Assembly (NCBI RefSeq): GCF_009857595.1
Contig: NZ_WWCU01000030.1
Span: forward strand, 1 to 64,000
DNA: 64,000 bases
Reading direction: 5' to 3'
DNA from: Pseudoduganella aquatica
GTDB lineage: Bacteria > Pseudomonadota > Gammaproteobacteria > Burkholderiales > Burkholderiaceae_D
In this document: positions 17,775 through 24,816 of the stretch, piece by piece
Numbering within the stretch: position 1 is the stretch's first letter
Layout: each line of letters opens with the position of its first letter
The notes under the pieces: generated by a model
The model's database searches: none
What the model was told of the DNA's origin: nothing
Seen by the model: the letters and a program-made list of their open reading frames with translations, nothing else
Position numbers and translations under genes: made by a program

Positions 17775-18647
17775 GTGTCCGGACAGGTCGCCGCAGTCAT
17801 CCTGCTTGCTGCGCTGCTGCACGCGGGATGGAACGCGCTGATCAAGGCCGGCAAGGACGCCTTCCTGACGTCCGTGCTGGCGGTGTCGGGCGCGGCGCTG
17901 ATCTCGCTCGCGGCGCTGCCCCTGCTGCCCGCGCCCGCCCCGGGCAGCTGGCCCATGCTGTGCGCCACCACCGCGATCCACTATTGCTATTTCGGCCTCA
18001 TGTCCGCCGCCTACCGGCACGGCGACATGAGCCTGGCCTACCCGCTAATGCGCGGCAGCGCCCCGCTGCTGGTTGCGCTGGCCAGCGCGCCGCTGCTGGG
18101 CGAGCAGCTCACGGCAGTGCAATACGCCGCCGTGGCCTGCATCAGCGGCGGCATCTTCAGCATGGCGCTGGCGCGAGGCGGCGCAGTGCCGGCAGCTGCG
18201 GCAGCGACCGAGCCTGTGCCGCGCCAGCGCCGCGCCGTGCTGTACGCGCTACTGAATGCCTGCGCCATCGCGTGCTACACCTTGGTGGACGGCGTCGGCG
18301 CCAGGCGCTCCGGATCGCCGCTGGCCTACACCATGTGGCTGTTCGTGCTGACCGCTGCCGGGCTGCTGGCCTGGACGCTGCCGCGCCGCCGCGCCGGCTT
18401 CGCGGCCTATGCGGCCGCCCACTGGCGCGCCGCCGCGCTGGGCGGCGCGGGCACGCTGGCCTCCTACGCCTTATCCCTGTGGGCGATGACGGTGGCGCCG
18501 GTGGCCGCCGTGGCGGCGCTGCGCGAGACCGCCATCCTGTTCGCCGCCGCCATCGCCGTCGTCTTCCTGCATGAGAAAATCAGCCCGCAACGCTACGCCG
18601 CCATCGCACTCATTGCCTGCGGCGCGGCGCTGATGCGCTACGCCTAG
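17775..18647 (+). CDS. DMT-superfamily transporter (EamA domains)
   Basis: 290 residues, two EamA repeats and about ten membrane helices (start VSGQVAAVILLAALLHAGWN; end RYAAIALIACGAALMRYA). These proteins export or import amino acids or other metabolites. The GTG at 17775 is the only start that includes the first helix; no ribosome site is evident, so translation may be coupled to the preceding gene, 20 bases away. Its stop overlaps the stop of the convergent SDR gene by three bases. Confidence 0.83.
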   Translation: MSGQVAAVILLAALLHAGWNALIKAGKDAFLTSVLAVSGAALISLAALPLLPAPAPGSWPMLCATTAIHYCYFGLMSAAYRHGDMSLAYPLMRGSAPLLVALASAPLLGEQLTAVQYAAVACISGGIFSMALARGGAVPAAAAATEPVPRQRRAVLYALLNACAIACYTLVDGVGARRSGSPLAYTMWLFVLTAAGLLAWTLPRRRAGFAAYAAAHWRAAALGGAGTLASYALSLWAMTVAPVAAVAALRETAILFAAAIAVVFLHEKISPQRYAAIALIACGAALMRYA

Positions 18648-19381
18648 TGTCCGGCGGTGGGCCGCACCACCATCTCGCTCACATCCACATCCGCCGGCTG
18701 CACGATGGCAAACAGGATGGCGCGCGCGATCGCGTCCGGCGCGATGGCCACCTTGCGGAACTCCTTCATCTCGGCGCGGGCCTGCTCGTCCGAAATGCCG
18801 TCCGCCAGCTCGGACTCCGTCACCCCCGGCGACACCAGCGTTACGCGGATGTCGCCGCCCACCTCCTGCCGCAGGCCCTCGGTAATGGCCGCCACCGCGA
18901 ACTTGGTGGCGCAATAGACCGCCGCCGTCGGGCTCACCGTGTACGCGCCGATGGACGCTATATTGATGATCTGCCCCGCGCGCCGCACCTGCATCAGCGG
19001 CAGCACCGCCGCGATGCCGTACAGGACGCCGCGCACGTTCACGTCCAGCATGCGGTCCCACTCCTTGAGCTTGAGCGCATCGAGGCGCGACAGCGGCATC
19101 ACGCCCGCGTTGTTGATCATCACATCCACGCGGCCGTGCTGCTTGTGCGCGGCCAGCACGAAGGTCTGCACGTCGTCCGCGTCCGTCACGTCCAGCCCGT
19201 GGAAGTCCGCCGAGCCGCCCGCCGCGCGGATCTGCGCCGCGAGCAGTTCCAGCCTGTCCGTACGGCGCGCGCCGAGCACCACATGCATGCCGTGCTGCGC
19301 CAGCAAGCGCGCCGTGGCCTCGCCTATGCCGCTGCTCGCGCCGGTGATTAGCACTACTTTTTGATTTTCCTGTAGCTGCAT
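18644..19381 (-). CDS. Short-chain dehydrogenase/reductase
   Basis: 245 residues with the classical SDR layout: NAD(P)-binding TGASSGIGEA (about residues 14-23), the NNAGV motif, catalytic Ser and Tyr/Lys in SIGAYTVSPTAAVYCATKFA, and a following PGVTESELADG. The Arg in GARRTDR after the second strand suggests NADP preference. The ATG at 19381 has AGGGGG upstream and is favoured over one ten codons earlier. It is divergently transcribed from an AraC-type regulator across 164 bases, a common arrangement in which the regulator controls the reductase. The substrate is unknown. Confidence 0.9.
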   Translation of the reverse strand: MQLQENQKVVLITGASSGIGEATARLLAQHGMHVVLGARRTDRLELLAAQIRAAGGSADFHGLDVTDADDVQTFVLAAHKQHGRVDVMINNAGVMPLSRLDALKLKEWDRMLDVNVRGVLYGIAAVLPLMQVRRAGQIINIASIGAYTVSPTAAVYCATKFAVAAITEGLRQEVGGDIRVTLVSPGVTESELADGISDEQARAEMKEFRKVAIAPDAIARAILFAIVQPADVDVSEMVVRPTAGH

Positions 19382-19545
19382 GATGCGCCCCCTGAGCTTA
19401 GTCTGATGCACAGGATTTTAAGGAGGCGCAGCGCCGCCGTGAATGCCGGAAGATCTCGGTCTATTGCCTAATCCTCCAATCCGCACGATAAACGTGGCGG
19501 AATCGGGCATAATATCTGCACGAAGCTACTACCCACAGGATACCC

Positions 19546-20478
19546 ATGACTAGCCAGCAACAACGCATGATGGCGCTGATGGACCGCCTCGCCCCGGCCG
19601 AAGGCTCCACCTTGTCAGCGCTGGACGGCGTGAAATTCATGCGCGTGAACAGGCCCGTGCCACGCACACCGGTGCTGTACGAGCCGTGCATCGTCATCGT
19701 CTGCTCCGGCCGCAAGCGCGGCTACCTGGGCGGCCAATCCTATGACTACGACGCGCAGCAGTTCCTGGTCATGTCCGTGCCGCTGCCGTTTGAAGGCGAG
19801 ACTGTGCAGGCCTCCGAGGCCGAGCCCATGCTGGCCGTGTCCATCCGCATCGACCTGCAGATGGCGGCGGAGCTGATGCTGGCGGTGGAGCAGTCCGGCG
19901 CCGCCATCGCGGCCGAGCCCAAAGGCATCATCTCCTCGCCGATGGACGCCAAGCTGTGCGACGCCGTACTGCGCCTGCTTGAGGCGCTGACCTCCCCGCT
20001 GGAGACGCAGCTGCTGGCGCCCAGCGCGATGCGCGAGATCCTGTACCGCGTGCTGACCGGTGTGCAAGGCGGCTCGCTGCGCGCTGCGCTGGCGCACCAG
20101 AGCCATTTCGGCAAAATCGGCAAGGCGCTGCGCCGCATCCACGCGGACCTGAGCAGCCAGATCGACGTGGCCACGCTGGCCGGCGAGGCGGGGATGAGCG
20201 TGGCGGCCTTTCACGCCAACTTCAAGGCGGTTACGCAAACCTCGCCCATCCAGTATTTGAAATCGACCCGGCTGCACAAGGCGCGCCTGCTGATGGTACA
20301 GGACGGCCTGAGCGCGGCCAGCGCGTCGGCGCGGGTGGGCTACGAAAGCAGCTCGCAGTTCAGCCGCGAGTTCAAGCGCTTCTTCGGCCGCACGCCCGCC
20401 GACGAAGCGCGCGAAATGCGCACCCTGCTGTCCCAGATGCCGGCCGAGCGCGGCGCGCCCTACATCACCGTGCAGTAA
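19546..20478 (+). CDS. AraC-family transcriptional regulator
   Basis: 310 residues with an AraC_N cupin-like ligand domain (LYEPCIVIVCSGRKRGYLGG, SVPLPFE) and a C-terminal pair of helix-turn-helix motifs (VATLAGEAGMSVAAFHANFK and SASARVGYESSSQFSREFKR, then FFGRTPA). It probably regulates the divergent SDR gene and itself. A sigma-70-like promoter TTGCCT-N17-GATAAA lies upstream of its start, about 50 bases before the ATG. The effector molecule cannot be read from sequence. Confidence 0.92.
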   Translation: MTSQQQRMMALMDRLAPAEGSTLSALDGVKFMRVNRPVPRTPVLYEPCIVIVCSGRKRGYLGGQSYDYDAQQFLVMSVPLPFEGETVQASEAEPMLAVSIRIDLQMAAELMLAVEQSGAAIAAEPKGIISSPMDAKLCDAVLRLLEALTSPLETQLLAPSAMREILYRVLTGVQGGSLRAALAHQSHFGKIGKALRRIHADLSSQIDVATLAGEAGMSVAAFHANFKAVTQTSPIQYLKSTRLHKARLLMVQDGLSAASASARVGYESSSQFSREFKRFFGRTPADEAREMRTLLSQMPAERGAPYITVQ

Positions 20479-20516
20479 CGCCGCCGTGCCCGGCAGGTGC
20501 TCGAGCGCGGTGGCAA

Positions 20517-21098
20517 TCAATCATCCGTCAAGCAGTCTTCCATGCGGCGGTGCTTGGGCAGGCGGCGCTCGGGCTGGATAGTGGCTTTGTGGTGCACATG
20601 CTGGACCAGGGTAAGCGTGGTTTGCAGCGCGTCGCTCATGGTGCGGGCGGCGGCGGCCATGGCGTCGAGCGGCGAGGCGGCCACCGGGCGCGACTCCAGC
20701 GCGTTGCGCAGCTTGATGGCCTGCACCCACTGTTTTTCACCATGCAGCTTGACCCAGAATTCGCGCCAGGCGTTGCGGCCCGGCCCCATCAGCATCAGCG
20801 TGAGCTGGTGCGGCGATAGCGGCCTGCCTTGGTAAAGCAGCTCCTCGCCGACAACGTGGGCGTAGTGGCAAAGGCCTTCGTGCTGTATGCGCAGGCCGCT
20901 CCCGCTTGGCAGGAATAGAGATTTCCATTGGTAACCGCTAACCGGCTCCGCAGCCTTGCGCTGCGCGGCGATCCAGTCCTGAATGGCGTGGCTGATTGCC
21001 TCGGACGCAGAGAGCGTGCTGCCCGATGTGCGCAGGTAATCGGCCAGCATGCGATAGGCGGCGGGTGGTATCCCTGCGGGGTGCGTCTGTAGAATCAT
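20517..21098 (-). CDS. Hypothetical protein with possible ribbon-helix-helix-like N-terminus
   Basis: The 193-residue protein has no recognised family. The first 47 residues (IPPAAYRMLADYLRTSGS then ASEAISHAIQDWIAAQR) look like a small helical DNA-binding module, but this is a weak call. The middle part is beta-rich (YQWKSLFLPSGSGLRIQHEG, LLYQGRPLSPHQLTLMLMG), and the tail is helical and basic. A good ribosome site (GAAAGGGGAAAG) precedes the ATG. The 5' region contains four copies of a 13-mer arranged as a large dyad (21113-21189), which could be its own operator or an mRNA hairpin. It is the last of several same-strand genes of unknown function downstream of the retron. Confidence 0.6.
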   Translation of the reverse strand: MILQTHPAGIPPAAYRMLADYLRTSGSTLSASEAISHAIQDWIAAQRKAAEPVSGYQWKSLFLPSGSGLRIQHEGLCHYAHVVGEELLYQGRPLSPHQLTLMLMGPGRNAWREFWVKLHGEKQWVQAIKLRNALESRPVAASPLDAMAAAARTMSDALQTTLTLVQHVHHKATIQPERRLPKHRRMEDCLTDD

Positions 21099-21112
21099 TC
21101 TCTTTCCCCTTT

Positions 21113-21189
21113 CTCTTTTTGTCTCTTTTTGTCTCTTCCTGTCTTTTGGACAGCAGGAGACAAAAAGAGTTCAAAAGAGACAAAAAGAG
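21113..21189. repeat. Four-copy 13-mer dyad upstream of the 193-residue hypothetical gene
   Basis: CTCTTTTTGTCTC occurs at 21113-21125 and 21123-21135 (sharing three bases), and its exact reverse complement GAGACAAAAAGAG occurs at 21157-21169 and 21177-21189. A short CTGTC/GACAG dyad (21139-21153) sits at the centre. It lies 15-91 bases upstream of the start at 21098. It could bind a repressor cooperatively, or fold in mRNA just before the ribosome site. Confidence 0.8.
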
Positions 21190-21243
21190 AACGCCGGAAG
21201 AGAAGGTTTCTACAGAGGGACTTCAATCAGACAAGGGCACCTC

Positions 21244-21453
21244 TTACGCCATCAATTCTATACTTTGACCGAACCCGGCCAGCTCATGAAAAATATCGTC
21301 GAGGTAGATGGCGATTTCGTCTTCCGCCAATGTGGGCGGGATGACGATTTCCTCCATCGGCACGCGCTTGCCGAAATCCAGGCGGTAGACTTCCCACTCC
21401 TCGCCCACGCGGCGCACATCAATCTGGAACCGGCCGTAGATGTTGAACTTCAT
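21244..21453 (-). CDS. Small conserved hypothetical protein (DUF7661-like)
   Basis: A 69-residue protein that starts MKFNIYGRFQIDVRR and contains a conserved-looking VIPPTLAEDEIAIYLDDIFHE segment. The pattern resembles a small domain family listed as DUF7661; no biochemical role is known to me. It starts seven bases after the preceding gene, so it is co-transcribed with it. No signal peptide or membrane segment is visible. Confidence 0.65.
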   Translation of the reverse strand: MKFNIYGRFQIDVRRVGEEWEVYRLDFGKRVPMEEIVIPPTLAEDEIAIYLDDIFHELAGFGQSIELMA

Positions 21454-21460
21454 TTGCTGA

Positions 21461-22117
21461 TTACTTTCCGCGCCATCCGAAGCGCCACCAGGATTTTCTT
21501 CGTTTGAAGCGCATGAGCGGTATCGATTCCGGCTGCAGATGCGTCGGATCGATCATACCTTCCAGCTGATAACCGAACAGCGACAGCAGCGCGGCCTCGC
21601 CCATGTCCAACGGATGAAAGACGAAGGGGTAGTCAGCAGCATCCTCTTCAGAATCGACAGCCGGATGCTCTCCGTCCCAATACGGTGCCTCAAAAGACTG
21701 CCTTTCGCCGATATCCTCCAGTACGCCACTATCCGGAGAAAGGCTCAGCGACCGCTGCAATTTTCCGTCTGCCCATACGGCATAGGCAAACCAGTCAACC
21801 ACGCTATGCATCGCGTGCAGATAAACCCCATGTCCCGGCATCGCCTCAAGAAATTTGGCCGGAAGCCTTGATGGGTAGTCAATGCCGAATTCCTTGGCCG
21901 CCACCACAGTCAGTCCCGGAAAACATCCCACGACCAGCACATCATCCGCCGGGCAGGTAGAGGACAAGTCCCCGTCACCTAATGGTTCCAGCCTCTCAGA
22001 CACGAACAGCCGCTTCGCCAGCGCAATGGTGGCGTCACGGTCCAGCGCAGGACTGCCCATCAATATCTCAACAGGATTCCCTTTGCTGTACACCAGCATC
22101 CAGGTCTTCGCCCCCAT
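21461..22117 (-). CDS. Conserved hypothetical protein (DUF6928-like)
   Basis: 218 residues, starting MGAKTWMLVYSKGNPVEILM, a beginning shared by proteins grouped as DUF6928. It has a mixed alpha/beta profile with DDVLVVGCFPGLTVVAAKEFG and a Trp/Tyr-rich middle (VVDWFAYAVWADGKLQRSLSL) and ends in a basic RFKRRKSWWRFGWRGK tail. The start codon directly abuts the stop of the preceding gene, so translation is coupled. The function is unknown. Confidence 0.65.
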   Translation of the reverse strand: MGAKTWMLVYSKGNPVEILMGSPALDRDATIALAKRLFVSERLEPLGDGDLSSTCPADDVLVVGCFPGLTVVAAKEFGIDYPSRLPAKFLEAMPGHGVYLHAMHSVVDWFAYAVWADGKLQRSLSLSPDSGVLEDIGERQSFEAPYWDGEHPAVDSEEDAADYPFVFHPLDMGEAALLSLFGYQLEGMIDPTHLQPESIPLMRFKRRKSWWRFGWRGK

Positions 22118-22603
22118 TCACTCAGCCTTCTTCGGAGGACGGATGCCGGTGTACTGCGCGGACACCAGCTTCCATTTGCCGTCCTTCAGTTGCGCCACAT
22201 AGCTCGCCCGCATGGCGAAGCTGCGGGCCTGGCCTTCCGCGCCCATGGTGTAGTTGAGCTTTGCCAGCACCACGGCGGTATCGCCCAGCACCCGCACCAT
22301 CGGCTCGGTGACCGTCAGTTGCGGCGAGGCGCGCTTCTGATCGGGCGCATAGAAGGACAGCATCTTCTCGCGGCTGTCCACTTCGCCCGCAGGCGACACT
22401 TCGACATAGTTATCGGCAGTGGTAGCCTGCAGCGTAGCCTGGTTGAAATCCCGCTGCGCCTCGGCATGGCGCTGCACCAGTTCGACCAGCGCGGGATTAC
22501 CCGCATCAGGTGCGGCCAAGGCACTGCCGGTGCACGCCAGCGCAACGGCCAGACATTGAAAAAGGAAACGCGGTTTGCTCAGGTAGCTTTTCTGCATATA
22601 CAT
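22118..22603 (-). CDS. Exported NTF2-like / DUF4440-type protein
   Basis: 161 residues with an N-terminal signal peptide (basic start, hydrophobic FQCLAVALACTGSALAA, cleavage near residue 31). The mature part fits an NTF2-like domain: VELVQRHAEAQRDFNQATLQ, then VEVSPAGEVDSREKML and SYVAQLKDGKWKLVSAQYTG. Such domains are often found in periplasmic enzymes or binding proteins; no active site can be named. It lies between a DUF1877 gene (30 bases upstream) and a DUF6928-like gene (abutting). Confidence 0.75.
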   Translation of the reverse strand: MYMQKSYLSKPRFLFQCLAVALACTGSALAAPDAGNPALVELVQRHAEAQRDFNQATLQATTADNYVEVSPAGEVDSREKMLSFYAPDQKRASPQLTVTEPMVRVLGDTAVVLAKLNYTMGAEGQARSFAMRASYVAQLKDGKWKLVSAQYTGIRPPKKAE

Positions 22604-22633
22604 CCTTGTTCTGATTGAATTAAACGGCGCGGA

Positions 22634-23131
22634 CTAGCTAAGCCACAGTATCGCGCCATGTCCCTTGGCGGCGGTGTCGCGGTAGAAGGTTCGCAGGCTG
22701 CGATAGTTTTGCACGATGTAGTCCAGCGCGGCGTCGCCGTCGCTGGCCAGGCTGTCGCTCAGATAGACCTCTGCCGCCACCATGGAATCTGGCGCGTAGC
22801 GGGCCGTGAAGGCATCCTCGTCGATGGCGTCCAGCGCCGCCGCCACGCTGCGCACCTGGCCGGGCGCCAGCACGCGGGCCGGCCCCATGCCCATGTCCTC
22901 GCCCAGCTCCGTGCCGCCCAGGATGGACCAGCCAGCCGTCGGCGCCGTGTCGACCGCGCTCCCCGTCAGCATGAAGTGGATGCAGTGCCATGCCTTGTCC
23001 AGATCCACGAAATCCGCGTCCTCGCCATGACCATCCGGCGGATAAATCACCGCCGCAACATCATCCGGATTGGCCTGCAAGCGGGCCATGGTCACGTCGT
23101 CGACACCGGCCAGATAAGCTATCATCCCCAT
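22634..23131 (-). CDS. DUF1877 (YfbM-like) family protein
   Basis: 165 residues in the YfbM pattern: an opening MGMIAYLAGVDD, the central LDKAWHCIHFMLTG, then GGTELGEDMGMGPARVLAPGQV and a C-terminal DYIVQNYRSLRTFYRDTAAKGHG. The family is widespread and of unknown biochemical function. GGAGAG precedes the ATG. It is the first gene after the retron reverse transcriptase, 84 bases downstream on the same strand, so it might be read from the retron promoter; whether it is an effector is unknown. Confidence 0.8.
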   Translation of the reverse strand: MGMIAYLAGVDDVTMARLQANPDDVAAVIYPPDGHGEDADFVDLDKAWHCIHFMLTGSAVDTAPTAGWSILGGTELGEDMGMGPARVLAPGQVRSVAAALDAIDEDAFTARYAPDSMVAAEVYLSDSLASDGDAALDYIVQNYRSLRTFYRDTAAKGHGAILWLS

Positions 23132-23215
23132 CGTTCTCTCCGTTGAAAAATATGCAAGCAGGATAACAGGCGGCGGCGCACAAAAATGCGCACATTCTCA
23201 CACTACGCTAAAGGT

Positions 23216-24595
23216 TCAAGCTGCCCACGCGATTGCGTCCATCAGGCTCTGCAGCCTGCTGGCACGGGCCGCATTCACCATCTTCACGTAGGAGATTCTG
23301 CCTGCAAGATAGGCGTGAAAATCCGGACGGCGGTCGCGGTTCTGGGATGCGGGGCCGTGACGCACGCAGTTGGTCAGCGTGGCTTTGAGCTTGTCGTATT
23401 CGTCGCGGGCGATGTTGGGGTGGGCGTTCACCACGACGCCCGTCACCTGCTGCCGCGCCCCTGCGCGCATCAGGCGCGTTTTGCGCGTGTTCACGCGGAA
23501 GCCTTCTTCCAGGGCGATTGCGGCGACCTGGATGTGGAAGCGGTCCGCAGCCCGCGCAAACGCCGGGCCGCCGGAGAATGCCAGGTCGTCCGCATAGCGG
23601 CTGTACGCGCCGCCCAGCGACTCCGCCAGCGCCGCGAGCCGGATGTCGAGACGGTAGGCGCACAGATTGGCCAGCGCGGGCGAGCAAGGGGAACCCTGCG
23701 GCAGATGGGGAGACTTCAGCGCCTGGCGCTCGCTCCAGGACAGCGAATCTCCGTCGGGCGTGCTGCGAAAGGCGCCAAGCGGCGTGCGGTTGACGCAGAT
23801 GCGGGCCAGCGTTCCCGCCGTTTTATACGGATAGCCCAGCTTTTCAAACAGCGCATGGACCCGCGACAGCTGTATGCTTGGGAAGAAGTCCTTCAGGTCC
23901 ATGCGCACCACCGCGTGCTGCCCAGCATGCTGCGCCGCGTGCGTGACGCAGGAGTGGCCGCGCCGGAAGCCATGCGCGGCCGGGTGCGGCGGCACCAGGT
24001 CCAGTATCTCGCGCAGGATTTTCTGCTGGATGCGCCGCAGCCGCGCCTTCGGTATTTCTATCAGCCGCACGCCGCCGCTGCGCTTGGGCACCCAGCGATA
24101 GTGGTAGTGCTGGAGCGGCGATTGCCCGTCGCGCGCAAGCCGCCATTGGTCGGCGAACCAGTCCAGCGCCCCCACCGGCTCATTCAGCCAGGCCGCCAGC
24201 GCGGCGGCGTTAGCCAGTTCCGGCAGCGCCAATGCGGCAAGCCACTCGGGTTTGGGCGGGCGCACCGGCGGATCGACGCAGTAGCGGCGCACCGCGGGCA
24301 GCGCTATCGGCTCCGGCAACGCAAAGTCTTCGGCATCGTCGCCATCCTGGCCATCAGCGCCCGGGCCGCCGCGCCCATGGCCTATGCACTCCAGCAGCAA
24401 ACCGGCCAGCTCGTGACGGCTGTAGTAATGGAAGTGTTCACCCGTCCGCGCGATGAGTGCCTCGCACACAGCGGACACCCACGGCGGCTCAGCGTCGAAT
24501 ACCCGGTGGCATGCGGCGGTCAGGCTGGCCAGGCTGCCGTCCGTGGCCAGCGCCATATCGGCCAGCGCCAGCACGGTATGTTGTTTGATATTCAT
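23216..24595 (-). CDS. Retron-type reverse transcriptase with N-terminal extension
   Basis: 459 residues. The first 150 or so form an extension without a recognised domain. The RT core has RRIQQKILREIL and AHGFRRGHS (finger), VRMDLKDFFPS with the first catalytic Asp (about residue 233), LPQGSPCSPALAN (about 298), the catalytic YADD (334-337) and the retron-type VTG motif (384-386). The layout, with DWFAD...HYRW before the core, is like the myxobacterial Mx162/Sa163 retron enzymes. There is no maturase or endonuclease domain, which argues against a group II intron. An msr-msd RNA precedes it, with its a2 end ten bases from the ATG. No Shine-Dalgarno sits at the normal distance; an AGGA is placed inside a2. 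The product should make a branched RNA-DNA hybrid (msDNA), usually as part of an anti-phage system. Confidence 0.93.
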   Translation of the reverse strand: MNIKQHTVLALADMALATDGSLASLTAACHRVFDAEPPWVSAVCEALIARTGEHFHYYSRHELAGLLLECIGHGRGGPGADGQDGDDAEDFALPEPIALPAVRRYCVDPPVRPPKPEWLAALALPELANAAALAAWLNEPVGALDWFADQWRLARDGQSPLQHYHYRWVPKRSGGVRLIEIPKARLRRIQQKILREILDLVPPHPAAHGFRRGHSCVTHAAQHAGQHAVVRMDLKDFFPSIQLSRVHALFEKLGYPYKTAGTLARICVNRTPLGAFRSTPDGDSLSWSERQALKSPHLPQGSPCSPALANLCAYRLDIRLAALAESLGGAYSRYADDLAFSGGPAFARAADRFHIQVAAIALEEGFRVNTRKTRLMRAGARQQVTGVVVNAHPNIARDEYDKLKATLTNCVRHGPASQNRDRRPDFHAYLAGRISYVKMVNAARASRLQSLMDAIAWAA

Positions 24596-24605
24596 GCGCG
24601 GCGTA

Positions 24606-24771
24606 GGGGCGGAGATCCTTCAACGAGTCTCGTGATGCGTGGGCTGTCTTGCGCGGAAGCGCAACGCGGCCCAGGCGGCGAAGTACTGAACAATCAATGT
24701 CCCACGGGGTAGCCCCGTAGAGGCTGTCCCTGCACGAGGCAGTGACAGGCCGGCTTGAAGGAGTCCGCCCC
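24606..24771 (-). ncRNA. Retron msr-msd RNA
   Basis: On the minus strand, a1 is GGGGCGGACTCCTTCAA (24771-24755) and a2 is TTGAAGGATCTCCGCCCC (24623-24606): two 8-bp helices around a one-by-two mismatch. The base after a1 is G in AAGC context (24754), the expected branching G. Next come two msr hairpins, at 24722-24751 (GGC/TGTC/CTGC arms, CTCGT loop) and 24702-24720 (ACGGGG-CTA-CCCCGT), and the msd hairpin at 24640-24673 (TGGGC, internal loop, TTGCGC-TTCC-GCGCAA, GCCCA). Order and pairing match known retrons. Exact ends of the RNA and of the msDNA are predictions. Confidence 0.88.
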
Positions 24772-24777
24772 GCCCAC

Positions 24778-24806
24778 ACAGTAGGGCAATTTTGCACAAA
24801 GGTCAA
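24778..24806 (-). promoter_or_regulatory. Promoter of the retron RNA
   Basis: The minus strand has TTGACC (24806-24801), a 17-base spacer and TACTGT (24783-24778). The start expected about seven bases downstream falls at the first base of a1. It lies just past the stop of the hydrolase gene at 24817, so the retron has its own transcript. Confidence 0.65.
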
Positions 24807-24816
24807 CACAACAGCA

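Noticed and set aside
21113..21189. CRISPR array
   Set aside because: The repeated 13-mers are too short, are arranged as inverted pairs, and have no regular spacers. No cas gene is in the window.
23216..24595. Group II intron or diversity-generating retroelement as the source of the RT
   Set aside because: There is no maturase or HNH domain, no intron domain V-like hairpin downstream, and no variable-region/template-region repeat pair. The upstream msr-msd structure fits a retron.
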